A stretch of 64,000 nt of DNA from Chachezhania antarctica (lineage in GTDB: Bacteria > Pseudomonadota > Alphaproteobacteria > Rhodobacterales > Rhodobacteraceae): the NCBI RefSeq assembly GCF_003646465.1, contig NZ_QZEX01000003.1, positions 311,067 through 375,066 on the forward strand. Reading direction: 5' to 3'. The position numbers and the translations under genes are program-made. The notes under the pieces are model-generated. The model saw only the letters and a list, made by a program, of their open reading frames with translations. It was not told where the DNA came from and made no database searches. Shown here one piece after another: positions 1 through 9,226 of this stretch. Within the stretch, counting starts at the first letter, position 1; each line of letters starts with the position of its first letter.

Positions 1-1065
1 CGCGAAACCGGCCTCGGGCTCGATATAGGCGTGTTCGACGAAACCGCTCTGGTACCGGCCCTCGACGGTCACGTGCGCGCGGGCCAGGGCGGCCTCCGGA
101 TCGCCGCAGGTGACAAAGCCACCGCACATCACGTTGCCTGCGCGGCCGTCGTGCAGTTGCGTCGCATCGGGGCCGAGCGCCGTGGCCACGTCGGTCGCTG
201 CCGGCAGTTCCGTCCAGGTTACGGGGAAGGTTTCGGGATCGAAGCGCGCGATAACCTCCGGGCTGGCGACGATGGCGGCCACCGCTTCGCCGCGGAACCG
301 CGTTTCCGTTTCGGCAAAGACAGGTTGATCGACGAACTGGGGTATCACGCCGAACACGTTCCGGCCGGGGATGTCGGCGGCGGTCAGCACGGCGTCGAGG
401 CCTTGGGTCTGCGCGAAGCCCTCCAGATCGCCGAATGTGAAGCCTGCGCGGGGAAATGGCGAGCGGATGACCAGCACCTCAAGGCACCCGGCGGGGGCGA
501 TGTCATCGCCGAAAAGTTCGGTCCCGGAAACCTTCGGGCCACCGTCCAGGCGCGCGGGCGATGTGCCCACCGCGCCACCAAACGTGTCGGCCAGCGCGGG
601 CGCGCCCAGCACCGCGTCGATGATCTTGCGGTAACCTGTGCAGCGGCACAGCACGCCGGCAAGCGCATCCTTCACCTGCGCCTCGTCCGGCGCGGGTTCG
701 GCGCGCAGAAGGGCCACGGCAGACACCATCATGCCCGGGGTGCAGATCCCGCATTGCGCGGCGCCGTGGTCCTGAAAGCTCTGCATCAGGCGCAGCGCGT
801 CGGGGTCCGAGGCCGTCATCCCCGAGAGCGTTTCCACCTTTCGCCCCGCTGCCTGATGCGCCGGCGTCAGGCAGGCGCAGACCGGGGCGCCGTCGATCAG
901 CACGGTACACGCCCCGCAATCGCCCGCATCGCAGCCGATCTTCACGTCGCGCGTGCCCAGCCCTTCGCGCAGAAGCGCCGACAGGCGCTGGCCCGGACGG
1001 GGGTGGGCCGAAACCTCCGCCCCGTTCAGGTGGAAGGTCGTCGCCGTGGTGAACTGCTTGTTCAT
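1..1065 (-). CDS. Molybdenum hydroxylase, fused 2Fe-2S and molybdopterin subunit (partial)
   Basis: This is the N-terminal 355 residues of a xanthine dehydrogenase/aldehyde oxidase-type enzyme; the reading frame stays open to the window edge. The first 165 or so residues are an iron-sulfur subunit: plant-type 2Fe-2S cysteines at 45, 50, 53 and 65, then the second cluster motifs CGICTPGM and CRCTGY. After a linker the frame continues into the a/b hammerhead domain of the molybdopterin subunit (around residue 185 on, ending in HAYIEPEAG). Small and large subunits are therefore fused, unlike the separate coxS and coxL at 58.8-61.7 kb. The ATG overlaps the stop of the FAD-subunit gene by 4 bp, so the two are co-transcribed. 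The substrate (purine, N-heterocycle or aldehyde) cannot be read from this part. Confidence 0.9.
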   Translation of the reverse strand, partial: MNKQFTTATTFHLNGAEVSAHPRPGQRLSALLREGLGTRDVKIGCDAGDCGACTVLIDGAPVCACLTPAHQAAGRKVETLSGMTASDPDALRLMQSFQDHGAAQCGICTPGMMVSAVALLRAEPAPDEAQVKDALAGVLCRCTGYRKIIDAVLGAPALADTFGGAVGTSPARLDGGPKVSGTELFGDDIAPAGCLEVLVIRSPFPRAGFTFGDLEGFAQTQGLDAVLTAADIPGRNVFGVIPQFVDQPVFAETETRFRGEAVAAIVASPEVIARFDPETFPVTWTELPAATDVATALGPDATQLHDGRAGNVMCGGFVTCGDPEAALARAHVTVEGRYQSGFVEHAYIEPEAGFA

Positions 1066-1890
1066 CGTCCGGCCCTCTGAATTGCGCGCCTGCATTGTTC
1101 CTGCACAACGTCCAGCCGATAGGCCGCGGAGCCGCGCACATCGTCGATGGGGGAAAGCGGGCCCAGATGTTCGGCCAGAACATCTGCCGCGTCGGGCCGC
1201 TGGCCGATCAGCGCCCGTTCCAGATCCGGCAGACGACGAGCCACCGCCGAGCACGCCCCGACCGCGATCCGGGCCTCGGCAATCGCACCTTCCCTGTCCA
1301 GCAAGATATTGGCCGCCGTCATGGTGATCGAGATCACGAGATACCGACGGCTGCCCAGCTTTGCGAAGGCCGAGCCCATGCCGTCCGGCTGCGGCGGCAC
1401 CAATACAGCGGTGACGAGTTCGTCCGCTTCCAGCGCAGTCTTGCGCACGCCCAGCAGGAAATCGGCCAGCGGCAGCACCCGCACGCCACGGTCCGCGCTC
1501 GCGATCTCCACCCTGGCGTCCAGCGCCAGCAGCGCCGGAACCCCGTCGGCGGCGGGGGATGCGTTGCAGATGTTTCCGGCAATCGTGCCGGCGTTCTGAA
1601 TCTGGATGCTGCCAACCTCGCGCGCCGCTTCCTTCAACGCGTCGAAGGCAGGCGGCAGGTCGGCGGCAACAATCGCGCTCCACGAGACAGCCGCGCCGAT
1701 ACGCGTTCCGCCGTCATCGGAGGTGATGGAGGTCAGCCCCGCGATCCGCGTGACATCGAGGAAAGCGGCCGGCCCCTTGCCGCGCGCCATGGCCGGAAAC
1801 ACGTCCGTCCCGCCGGCGATGACTTTCGCCTGCCCGTCCCTGAGCGCGGCAAGGGCGTCCGTCAGTTCGGTCGGGGACAGATAGGCCAAT
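1062..1890 (-). CDS. Molybdenum hydroxylase FAD-binding subunit (XDH/CoxM type)
   Basis: FAD-binding domain in molybdopterin dehydrogenase family, about 276 residues. It passes electrons from the 2Fe-2S centres to FAD in a xanthine-dehydrogenase-like complex. Visible are the FAD pyrophosphate-binding AGGTD near the N-terminus, the NAGTIAGNICNASPAAD loop, and the C-terminal CO-dehydrogenase flavoprotein domain. I place the start at TTG 1890 because AGGAAGG lies about 8 bp upstream and the protein then begins at the usual family position; the frame also allows a TTG at 1919. Its stop overlaps the ATG of the fused 2Fe-2S/Mo subunit. It is divergent from the nitronate monooxygenase operon, with a control region of about 200 bp between. 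Confidence 0.88.
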
Positions 1891-2091
1891 GCAGTCGCCT
1901 TCCTATTGTTTGCATGCAAATGATATTCGCGGGCGGCTTCAAGTCAACAACAATGTCTGCCCGGCAGCATCGATCAGTCTTCCCCGCGGTCCCTGTGGCC
2001 GTCAACATTTCTGCCGATACCAAAGCGGCAGGGGCCGCTCTAGGCTGCCCGGGACACACCGATGGACACAGCCCCACAGGAACGGACGCAG

Positions 2092-3114
2092 ATGATCGAG
2101 ACCCCGCTGACCCACCTCCTCGGCCTGTCCGCACCCATCGTTCAGGCCGGGATGGCCTTCGCCGGCATGACGCCGGACCTCGCCATCGCCGTGTCGAACG
2201 CTGGCGCCATGGGCTCTGTCGCCATCGGCCCCATGCCGGTGCCGGTCATGGAGGGCCTGATCGCAGGCATCCGCGCCGGCACGGACCGGCCGTTCCACGT
2301 GAATTTCATCACCATCTACGCCGAGGACAGCCATATCGAAGCGCTCTGCGCCGCCGAAACGCCGGTGGCCGCGGCGAGCTTCCACTGGGGCCATCCTAAG
2401 CCGGAGTGGATCGCGCAACTGCACGCCGCCGGGATCAAGGTGATCGAACAGGTCGGCTCCGTAGAGGCGGCGAAGCTGGCGGCGGCTGACGAGGTCGACG
2501 TGATCGTGGCGCAGGGGACGGAGGCCGGCGGGCACAACCTTGGCAGCCTGCCCAGCTTCGTCCTGCTGCCGCAGATCGTCGATGCCGTGCCGGGCACGCC
2601 GGTGCTGGCCTCGGGCGGGGTCACCGACGGGCGGGCGCTGGCGGCGGCCTTGTGTCTTGGGGCGGCGGGTGTCTGGGTCGGTTCGCGCCTTGTGGCCAGC
2701 GCGGAATCCAGCGCGCACGAGGATTACAAGGCCCGGCTTTGCGCCGCCGATGGCACCGATACCGTGCTGTCGTCGCTGTTCGGGCGGCATCACCTGCATT
2801 TCAACCCGATGCGCCTGCTGCGCAACCGCGTGGTGGCCGAGTTCGATGGTCGCGAAGACGACGCCCCGGCCGATAACAGCGCCGAACCTGTGGTGGGCCG
2901 GATGCCCCTTGCCGGGATGGAAGTGGAACTCCGCCGTTTCGGCAACCTCGTCCCCATGCAGGGCGCCACCGGAGATTACGAGGAACTGCCGCTTCTGGCG
3001 GGTCAGGGGCTCGGCATGATTTCCAGCGTCGAACCGGCCGCGGACATCGTGACCGGCATGGCGGCGGAAGCCGAGGAGATCCTTGCAGGCGGCAAGGGAT
3101 GGCGCATCGCATGA
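2092..3114 (+). CDS. Nitronate monooxygenase (2-nitropropane dioxygenase family)
   Basis: FMN-dependent TIM-barrel enzyme of about 340 residues that oxidises alkyl nitronates, or a related NPD-family oxidoreductase or enoyl-reductase-like member. The N-terminal IVQAGM motif, the GTEAGGHNLG segment with the catalytic-type histidine, and the ASGGVTDGRALAAAL phosphate-binding region are all in family order. ATG 2092 is preferred (AGGAACGG upstream); an in-frame ATG at 2062 would add 10 residues. The gene starts a plus operon: the next gene overlaps its stop by 4 bp, followed by an amidase and a MOSC protein. Together with the divergent Mo-hydroxylase this suggests catabolism of a nitrogen compound, which is inference. 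Confidence 0.85.
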   Translation: MIETPLTHLLGLSAPIVQAGMAFAGMTPDLAIAVSNAGAMGSVAIGPMPVPVMEGLIAGIRAGTDRPFHVNFITIYAEDSHIEALCAAETPVAAASFHWGHPKPEWIAQLHAAGIKVIEQVGSVEAAKLAAADEVDVIVAQGTEAGGHNLGSLPSFVLLPQIVDAVPGTPVLASGGVTDGRALAAALCLGAAGVWVGSRLVASAESSAHEDYKARLCAADGTDTVLSSLFGRHHLHFNPMRLLRNRVVAEFDGREDDAPADNSAEPVVGRMPLAGMEVELRRFGNLVPMQGATGDYEELPLLAGQGLGMISSVEPAADIVTGMAAEAEEILAGGKGWRIA

Positions 3115-3980
3115 CAGGCCCGATCCGAACGCTTGTCATCGGTGGCAGCGGGCAGATTGGCGCGCGGGTCACCGGGCGTCTTCTGGCGATGGGCCACGCG
3201 GTGTCGGTTCTGACACGCGGCGCGGCGGTGGCGCCGGGGGCCAGGGCCCTGACGGGCGCCCTTTCCGACCGCAGCGCCGTGCGCGCCGCGCTGGAGACGG
3301 GCATCGATCGGGTGGTGCTGATCACCCCCGACATGCGCGACCAGGGTGAGGTGGAAACCGCCATTATCGCGGAACTGGCCGCGGCGAAGGTCGGCTTTGT
3401 CGCCAAGCTTTCGGCACAGTCCGCGGGACTTTCGCCGCCGGTCAGCTTCGGGCGGCATCACGCGGTGGCGGAACGGGCGCTGGTGGTCTCCGGCCTGCCC
3501 CATGCGGTGTTGCGGCCGACATTCTACCAGGACAGCCTGCTGCTGTTTGCCGGTGACATCCGGCGCGGCAAGCCCATGATGCTGCCGGTGAAATCGGGCC
3601 GCGTCGCCATGGTCGCCGCTTCCGACGTGGCCGAAGCGCTCGCCCTGCTCGCCCATCGGGCCGAACCGCGCTCGCCTGTCACCCTGACCGGACCGGCGGC
3701 GCTGTCCTTCCCTGACATTGCCGGCATGATCGGCGCGGCAACGGGCCAGCGCGTCGGGTTCAGAACCGTGCCCGCGCTCCTTGCGCGGCTTGTCCTGCCC
3801 CTCGCGGCCGGCCTGCCGTTCTGGAAAGCGCAGCTGGTCGTGGACCTGTTCCGGGCCATCGAACGCGGCGCGCAGGAGCCGGTGAGCCGCGACGGCCCGG
3901 CCCTGCTGGGCCGACCGCCCGCGACCTTGTCCGACTTCCTTGCCGCCCGCCACGCCGATTTCGCGCCGGACGCCTCCTGA
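3111..3980 (+). CDS. NAD(P)-binding NmrA-like reductase/epimerase
   Basis: A 289-residue atypical short-chain dehydrogenase of the NmrA/HSCARG type. It opens with the Rossmann motif GGSGQIGARV after a short beta strand (TLVIGG). The body has the usual family layout (KLSAQSAG, FGRHHAVAERAL, LRPTFYQDSLL, ending in a helical C-terminus). There is no classical YxxxK pair, as expected for NmrA-like proteins that bind NAD(P) and act as redox sensors or quinone/isoflavone-type reductases. ATG 3111 overlaps the previous stop (ATGA); an upstream in-frame ATG at 3099 is possible. Its substrate is unknown. Confidence 0.8.
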   Translation: MTGPIRTLVIGGSGQIGARVTGRLLAMGHAVSVLTRGAAVAPGARALTGALSDRSAVRAALETGIDRVVLITPDMRDQGEVETAIIAELAAAKVGFVAKLSAQSAGLSPPVSFGRHHAVAERALVVSGLPHAVLRPTFYQDSLLLFAGDIRRGKPMMLPVKSGRVAMVAASDVAEALALLAHRAEPRSPVTLTGPAALSFPDIAGMIGAATGQRVGFRTVPALLARLVLPLAAGLPFWKAQLVVDLFRAIERGAQEPVSRDGPALLGRPPATLSDFLAARHADFAPDAS

Positions 3981-4006
3981 AACGCCTGACGATCCGGAAA
4001 GACCCC

Positions 4007-5380
4007 ATGCCCCCAGCAACGCCCATGCCCCTGGCTGCCTTCCGCGAACTGCAACAGAGCGGCGGCGGCGGCGCGATCGCGGCACATATCGCCGACCGGC
4101 TGACACGGATCGCCGACTACAATACCACCACGCAGGCCGATCCGGCCCGCATCGCGGAGCTGCTGGCGGCACCTGCCAGCGGGCCCCTTGCAGGGCTGCC
4201 CATCGCGGTGAAGGACAATATCGACCTTGCCGGCTTTGACACCACCGGCGGCAGCCCCGCGCTTCAGGGGCATAGGCCCGACGCCGACGCGCCGCCCGTC
4301 GCCCGTCTGCGCGCCGCCGGAGCCGCGCTGGTGCTGAAGACCAACCTGCACGAATTCGCCTTCGGCGTGACATCGAACAACGCGCTTTACGGGCCGGTGC
4401 GCAATCCGGCCGATCCGGCGCGGGTGGCTGGGGGATCGTCGGGCGGGAACGCCACCGCCATCGCGCTGGGGCTGATCCCGGCGGCGCTGGGGACGGATAC
4501 CGGCGGCTCCACCCGGATCCCGGCGGCGTTCTGCGGTATCTGCGGGTTCCGGCCGTCGACAGGGCGCTATCCCGATGGCGGGGTGCTCACGATCTCGCCC
4601 ACCCGCGACACCATCGGACCGATGGCCGCCTGCGTGGCTGATATCGCCCTGCTCGACGCGCTGATCACCGGGGAAGACGCGTTGCCCCCGCTGCTCGACC
4701 GCCCCCTGCGCCTTGGCGTGGCAAGCGATGCGCTGTCGGGCCTGTCGGCTCAGACCGACGCGGCGATGCAACGCGCGCTCGACAGGCTGGGGGCCGCGGG
4801 CATCACGCTGGTTCCCGTGGACACCGCAGCCATTGACGACGGCACCCGGCAGGCCGGCGATCCGGTGGCCTTCTGCGAAGGCTACGCATCGTTCAAGGAT
4901 CACGCGGCACAGCGCGCGGGCACTGACTATGCCACCCTTGCCGTCGCGGTCAGCAGCCCCGACGTGGCGGGCATCTTCGCCGCGCTGCCGGAGCTCGCCG
5001 CCCAGACCGATGCGGCCTGGCGCGCGGCCTTGGCGGACCAGCTCCCGCACCTCTGCGCCGATTACGCGGCGTTGATGCAACATCACGCACTCGACGGGCT
5101 GCTTTCGGCCACCGTCCCCGTGCCGCCGCCCCTGATCGGGGAGGACGCGACGCTGCACGCCGACGGCATCGACCTGCCGACCTTTCCCACCGTCAGCCGC
5201 AACACCTGCCGCGCCTCGATGCTGTGCACGCCGTCGCTGTCCCTGCCGGCGGGGCGGGATGCCGCGGGCCTGCCGTTCGGGCTTATGCTTGAAGGCGGTT
5301 CCGGGCAGGACCGTGGCCTGCTATCTCTCGCCCTGCAGATCGAAACCGCGCTCGCGCCGCTTCAGGAGATGCCGCAATGA
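4007..5380 (+). CDS. Amidase signature (AS) family amidase
   Basis: A 457-residue AS-family hydrolase that cleaves carboxamide bonds. The Ser-cisSer-Lys triad is readable: lysine in the AVKDNIDLAG motif, the cis-serine in GGSSGG, and the nucleophilic serine in DTGGSTRIPA. The length is typical for the family (compare AtzF/allophanate-hydrolase-like or indoleacetamide-type amidases). It lies 26 bp after the NmrA-like gene and overlaps the MOSC gene by 4 bp, so it belongs to the same operon. No signal peptide is seen, so it is cytoplasmic. The substrate is not predictable, but with the neighbouring oxidases a nitrogen-scavenging or xenobiotic amide role is plausible. Confidence 0.9.
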   Translation: MPPATPMPLAAFRELQQSGGGGAIAAHIADRLTRIADYNTTTQADPARIAELLAAPASGPLAGLPIAVKDNIDLAGFDTTGGSPALQGHRPDADAPPVARLRAAGAALVLKTNLHEFAFGVTSNNALYGPVRNPADPARVAGGSSGGNATAIALGLIPAALGTDTGGSTRIPAAFCGICGFRPSTGRYPDGGVLTISPTRDTIGPMAACVADIALLDALITGEDALPPLLDRPLRLGVASDALSGLSAQTDAAMQRALDRLGAAGITLVPVDTAAIDDGTRQAGDPVAFCEGYASFKDHAAQRAGTDYATLAVAVSSPDVAGIFAALPELAAQTDAAWRAALADQLPHLCADYAALMQHHALDGLLSATVPVPPPLIGEDATLHADGIDLPTFPTVSRNTCRASMLCTPSLSLPAGRDAAGLPFGLMLEGGSGQDRGLLSLALQIETALAPLQEMPQ

Positions 5381-6150
5381 ACGGCCAGATCACCGCCCTT
5401 TATCACTACCCGGTCAAGGGCCTGTCGGCCCAGCCGCTGGACAGCGTCAGCCTGACACCGGGGCAAGGCTTCCCGCATGATCGCGTCTTCGGCTTCGCCC
5501 GCCCCGGCGCCGGGTACGATCCCGACACCTTCCGCCCCCTGCCCAAGAACCGCTTTCACGTGGTGATGACAACGGCGGCCCTGGCCGGGCTGCGCAGCCA
5601 CTACGACCCGGCCACCGGCCAGCTGACCCTGCACCACAACGGCACCAGCCTGCTGTCGGCCGATCTGGGCACCGACGACGGGGCCGAGGCGGCCGTGGAG
5701 GCCCTGATGGCCTTCCTCGACCTGCCGGCCGAGGAACGTCCGATCCTTGCGCGGGGCGGCGACAACCGGTTCACCGATATCTCGGTCGTCTCGCCCGAGA
5801 TGATGAACGCCGTTTCGCTGATCAACCTCGCCTCGGTCCGCGATCTGGAGACGCGCGCGGGCGCGCCTGTCGATCCGATGCGCTTTCGCGGCAACATCTA
5901 CTTCGACGGCTGGCCCGCGTTTTCCGAACTCGACCTTGTCGACCGCGAGATCACGCTGGGCGATGTGCGCCTGCGCCTCTGCCTGCGCACCCGCCGCTGC
6001 CCGGCGACCGAAGTCAACCCCGTCTCCGCCGAACGCGACCTGCGGGTGCCGAAGCTGCTGCAGGAGATCTACGACCACCCCGACATGGGCATCTACGGAG
6101 AGGTCGTCTCCGGTGGCACCCTCTCCCGTGGCACCGAAATCTCCCTCTGA
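5377..6150 (+). CDS. MOSC domain-containing protein (mARC/YcbX type)
   Basis: A 257-residue protein with an N-terminal MOSC beta-barrel domain (ITALYHYPVKGLSAQ start) and a C-terminal MOSC domain carrying a cysteine in the TRRCPATEVNP segment. This is the position of the molybdenum-ligating cysteine in mARC/YcbX proteins, which reduce N-hydroxylated compounds. The family handles molybdenum cofactor or sulfur. Its place last in an operon with an amidase and next to a Mo-hydroxylase fits a Mo-linked nitrogen pathway. The start overlaps the amidase stop (ATGA). No fused ferredoxin domain is present. Confidence 0.87.
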   Translation: MNGQITALYHYPVKGLSAQPLDSVSLTPGQGFPHDRVFGFARPGAGYDPDTFRPLPKNRFHVVMTTAALAGLRSHYDPATGQLTLHHNGTSLLSADLGTDDGAEAAVEALMAFLDLPAEERPILARGGDNRFTDISVVSPEMMNAVSLINLASVRDLETRAGAPVDPMRFRGNIYFDGWPAFSELDLVDREITLGDVRLRLCLRTRRCPATEVNPVSAERDLRVPKLLQEIYDHPDMGIYGEVVSGGTLSRGTEISL

Positions 6151-6321
6151 TCTCACCGTGCCGCAATCCTCCGCGTCGGGCCGGAACTAGCGCAAAAATC
6201 ACGCAATTGGGCCGCGAGCCCCGCTGCCCCGGGACGTGCTGCGCGCCCGTCCCTTTGCGATGCGCGCCCCGGGCGTAAACTCTGGCCGTCCGAAAAACGG
6301 CACAGAAGGACGGCCCGGGCC

Positions 6322-7053
6322 ATGGACCACGCGATCCGCGATGTCAGCCTTTCCGACATGCGCCTGTTCGGCGACATCGTCACGCGGCTGAACCGGGCAG
6401 AGCCGTGGGAGGACATTCGCGGGCAGATCCTGGGAGATCTCGCACGGCTTTTGCGGGCCGATTACGGGGCCTCGTATGTCTGGTCGCAGAAGGCCGGGCG
6501 CTATGGCAATGCCACCGTGCTGAACATGGATCCCGACAACATCGCCAGATACGAGGCATGGTTCCAGTACCGCGACCCGATCACCGACAGGTTGCGCGCG
6601 CTGGCCCGCCCCGCGCTGATCGAGGAGGTCATGCCCTATGAAGACCTCCACCGGACCGAGTTCTACACCGACTTCCTTGCCCGCGACGGGCTGAGCCACG
6701 GCATCAACCTGTTCCTTGTCGACGATGGCTGCGATCTGGGCGACTTCCGGCTGTGGCGCGGCCATCGCGCGCCCGAATTCGGTGCCCGGGAACTGGGCCT
6801 GCTGTCGGCGCTGGAACCGTTCCTGAAAACCGCACTGCGCCGCCGGACAGGAGAGGGCAGTACGCTGACCCCGCGCGAGGCGGACGTGGTGCGCCTTGTG
6901 GCCCGCGGCTGCACCGACCGCGACATCGCCCGCCTGCTGGAGATCAGCCACGGCACCGTGCGCACCCATCTTGGCCGCGCCATGGCCAAGGAGGGCTGCG
7001 CCAACCGCTCCGAACTGGCCGCGCTCTACGCAGCACAACTGCGCGACAACTGA
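6322..7053 (+). CDS. LuxR-type transcriptional regulator (orphan)
   Basis: A 243-residue regulator. The C-terminal 60 residues are a LuxR/FixJ helix-turn-helix (LTPREADVVRLVARG, then DIARLLEISHGTVRTHL). The N-terminal 170 residues form an alpha/beta sensory domain with YEAWFQYRDPIT and RLWRGH segments. It may be a divergent autoinducer-binding-like domain but lacks a convincing set of acyl-homoserine-lactone contact residues. No luxI-type synthase is near. The gene stands alone, 171 bp after the MOSC gene and 354 bp before the epimerase. The target is unknown. Confidence 0.85.
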   Translation: MDHAIRDVSLSDMRLFGDIVTRLNRAEPWEDIRGQILGDLARLLRADYGASYVWSQKAGRYGNATVLNMDPDNIARYEAWFQYRDPITDRLRALARPALIEEVMPYEDLHRTEFYTDFLARDGLSHGINLFLVDDGCDLGDFRLWRGHRAPEFGARELGLLSALEPFLKTALRRRTGEGSTLTPREADVVRLVARGCTDRDIARLLEISHGTVRTHLGRAMAKEGCANRSELAALYAAQLRDN

Positions 7054-7407
7054 CGGGATACCTTGCGGTCGACTACCGGCATCGGACTGTCGCGGTTTTG
7101 GATGAACTGCGCCGTCTTAACCTTTGTTCTGAAACGTTATGTTCCCTTTAGGCATGATTCCCGCCTGGCCTATTCTCCGAATCGGCTCCGGCGCGTGCAG
7201 TCGCACCTGCCTTCCCGTTCCGAGAAGAGGGGACGCGGTCGCGCTGACGGGCAAACCGCACGCCGCGCGCAGTTTTGCCATGAGCGGGTACCCCCAAGCA
7301 CAGGCGTGAACTGTCATTTGCGAACGCGGCGCGATGCTCTAAACCTTGGCCACCGACCGGGGGCCGCTGTCCCGGCATCTGCCACCGTTTCATCCGGGAA
7401 AGACCGC
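7054..7407. other. Intergenic region, no gene seen
   Basis: This stretch of about 350 bp lies between the LuxR-type regulator and the aldose epimerase. An open frame runs through it into the epimerase but has no family-like N-terminus and no ribosome binding site. The patch near 7118-7155 is less GC-rich than its surroundings and may hold the epimerase promoter. I see no EcfG-type GGAAC box and no convincing terminator or RNA gene. Confidence 0.6.
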
Positions 7408-8292
7408 ATGGCCGCTTCGAACAGCCTGTTGAGCAATGACGCGCTCAGCCTTTCTGTGGCGCCCCTAGGCGCTGAAATGCAGTACCTGCGCAATGCGGCA
7501 GGAGACGACTACCTGTGGAACGGCGACGCGGCGTTCTGGACGGGTCGGGCGCCGGTTCTGTTTCCCATCGTCGGCCGCGCGCCCGGCGATGTCGTGGCCG
7601 CGGGCGAGGTCAGCGCGCCCATGGCGCAGCACGGCTTCGCCCGTCGCAGCGCGTTCGAACTTGTCGGGGAAACCGCCACACGGTGCCATCACCTGCTGCG
7701 CGCGTCGGAAGAAACCCGGGCGGTTTACCCGTTCGACTACGCCCTGCATGTCATCCACCGGCTGAACGGAAACACAGTCCATTGCGAGGCGCGCGTCGAG
7801 AATCTGGGCCAGGGCCAGATGCCCTTCGGCTTCGGCTTTCATCCGGCATTCCGATGGCCACTGCCACGTGCCGGGGGCGAAAGTCACCACGTCACCCTCG
7901 CGGCCGGCGGGTCCCCCGACAGGCGCCTGCTGAACGACGGTCTGCTGACGCCCACGCCCATGGCGGGTCCCTTTGTCGACGGACGCCTGGAGATCCGGGA
8001 CGACCTGTTCAAGGACGGCGCCCTTGTGTTCCCCGATGGGTCTGACGCGCTGCATTATGGTCCGGATGGCGGGCCCGGATTGTCGTTCAGGTTCCACAAT
8101 CTGCCCGACCTCGCCCTGTGGAAACCGCTGCGCGCGCCGTTCCTGTGCATCGAGCCGTGGCACGGCACCGCCTCCTGCGAAGGCGACGGCCCGCAGATCG
8201 CCCTCCGGCCGAACAGCAACGTTCTGGCGCCCGGCGCCGGCATGGCCTTCGGATACTCGGTGACGGTCGAAATGATGCCCGACGGACAATAG
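7408..8292 (+). CDS. Aldose 1-epimerase family protein (galactose mutarotase-like)
   Basis: A 294-residue galactose-mutarotase-like protein, in the branch acting on hexose phosphates or unidentified sugars (LacX/YeaD-like). It has the early LSVAPLGAEMQYLRN strand, the GRAPGDVV and HGFARRSAFEL segments where the first catalytic histidine sits, FGFHPAFRWPL with the second histidine, and the C-terminal IEPWHGTAS. ATG 7408 is chosen because GGGAAAG lies 5-6 bp upstream and the protein then starts where the family does. It is cytoplasmic (no signal peptide) and converges with exoD, with a 14-bp gap. Confidence 0.88.
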   Translation: MAASNSLLSNDALSLSVAPLGAEMQYLRNAAGDDYLWNGDAAFWTGRAPVLFPIVGRAPGDVVAAGEVSAPMAQHGFARRSAFELVGETATRCHHLLRASEETRAVYPFDYALHVIHRLNGNTVHCEARVENLGQGQMPFGFGFHPAFRWPLPRAGGESHHVTLAAGGSPDRRLLNDGLLTPTPMAGPFVDGRLEIRDDLFKDGALVFPDGSDALHYGPDGGPGLSFRFHNLPDLALWKPLRAPFLCIEPWHGTASCEGDGPQIALRPNSNVLAPGAGMAFGYSVTVEMMPDGQ

Positions 8293-8306
8293 TGCTTGGG
8301 GCGACC

Positions 8307-8930
8307 CTAAAGCAGGTTGGCCGCCATGAACGGTATCGTCGCGACGATGAGGATGGCGACCAATCCGAACAGTGCAAAAAGGCCATCGCGGACAAGCATC
8401 GCCGTCGCCAGCATGGCGACCGCCAGCCCGAGGACCGAGGACGAGAAGGGCACGATCTCGAGCATCGGCATGGCGAGCCCGCACAGCAGGCACAGGACCT
8501 GCAACCATGTGAACAGGGGTGCCGTGACGAGGAATCGAAGCCGCGGACGCGTGCGGCGGTCGAGCCAGGCGGCCAGCCCGTCGATACGCCGAAGCGCCTT
8601 TCGCGTCTTGTTGGCGTCCACTTCCTTTCGCATGAGGAATTCCGGCATCCACAGATGATCCCGACGGATCAGCATCTGCGCCGAAATAAAGGCGATCGTC
8701 AGCCCGCAGATCGACGAAAACAAGGGAATGCCGCTGAGCGGCGTCACGACGAGAAGCGCCGGAACCAGCAGGGTGGCAGAGAAGGAATTCTGTCCCACCG
8801 CGTCGAAAATCTCGTGCAGGGTCAGGTCGTCTTCGTCTTCGGCGGCTTTCTTCAGCGCGTCGACGATATCTGTGACCGGCGTCGGATCACGAAGATCCTC
8901 ATCATCGGCGGGCTGGAGCGCGTGTGTCAC
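8307..8930 (-). CDS. exoD: ExoD family exopolysaccharide-synthesis/stress membrane protein
   Basis: A 207-residue integral membrane protein of the ExoD family (PF06055), first known from Sinorhizobium alkali tolerance and exopolysaccharide production. After an acidic soluble N-terminus (HEIFDAVG) come hydrophobic segments (LLVPALLVVTPLSGIPLFS, ending VAILIVATIPFMAANLL). I choose GTG 8930 because GGAAGAAA lies just upstream and because an exact GGAAC-N16-CGTT promoter at 8968-8992 would lie inside any longer version. The leader is then about 30 nt. This gene opens the general-stress island. Confidence 0.87.
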   Translation of the reverse strand: MTHALQPADDEDLRDPTPVTDIVDALKKAAEDEDDLTLHEIFDAVGQNSFSATLLVPALLVVTPLSGIPLFSSICGLTIAFISAQMLIRRDHLWMPEFLMRKEVDANKTRKALRRIDGLAAWLDRRTRPRLRFLVTAPLFTWLQVLCLLCGLAMPMLEIVPFSSSVLGLAVAMLATAMLVRDGLFALFGLVAILIVATIPFMAANLL

Positions 8931-8967
8931 GTCGTCGGTTTCTTCCGTTTGATTGATTCGAGGGGAT

Positions 8968-8992
8968 AACGCCCGGCGCCGCGTCCGGTTCC
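8968..8992 (-). promoter_or_regulatory. EcfG (general stress sigma factor) promoter of exoD
   Basis: On the minus strand GGAAC (8992-8988) is followed by 16 bp and CGTT (8971-8968). This is an exact match to the alphaproteobacterial EcfG/SigT consensus GGAAC-N16/17-CGTT. It sits about 40 bp before the GTG start of exoD. Confidence 0.8.
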
Positions 8993-9142
8993 GCCACGCA
9001 GTGCGATCGGGACGCGCAGCCATGTGCCGGACGAGGTCGCGCCCCTGCGATCACAGGCATTTTCACCCGGTCGGCACCGGTTTTGCCCGTCCGGGAAAGT
9101 CGACCGTGCCCGTGCCTGTTTGAAAAATATATTCGTCGGACC

Positions 9143-9168
9143 GGAACAGGAAGGGCTGTCTGCGCGTC
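9143..9168 (+). promoter_or_regulatory. Probable EcfG promoter of the stress-envelope operon
   Basis: GGAAC (9143-9147), then 17 bp, then CGTC (9165-9168). The -35 is exact and the -10 has one mismatch to CGTT. It is 59 bp before the 22-codon gene at 9227. A perfect 12-bp palindrome GAACCGCGGTTC (9182-9193) lies just downstream of the predicted start of transcription and could be an operator. Confidence 0.6.
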
Positions 9169-9226
9169 CACTCATCATAACGAACCGCGGTTCAAGTCAA
9201 ATCACATCCCGCGGAGGAGATTGAAA

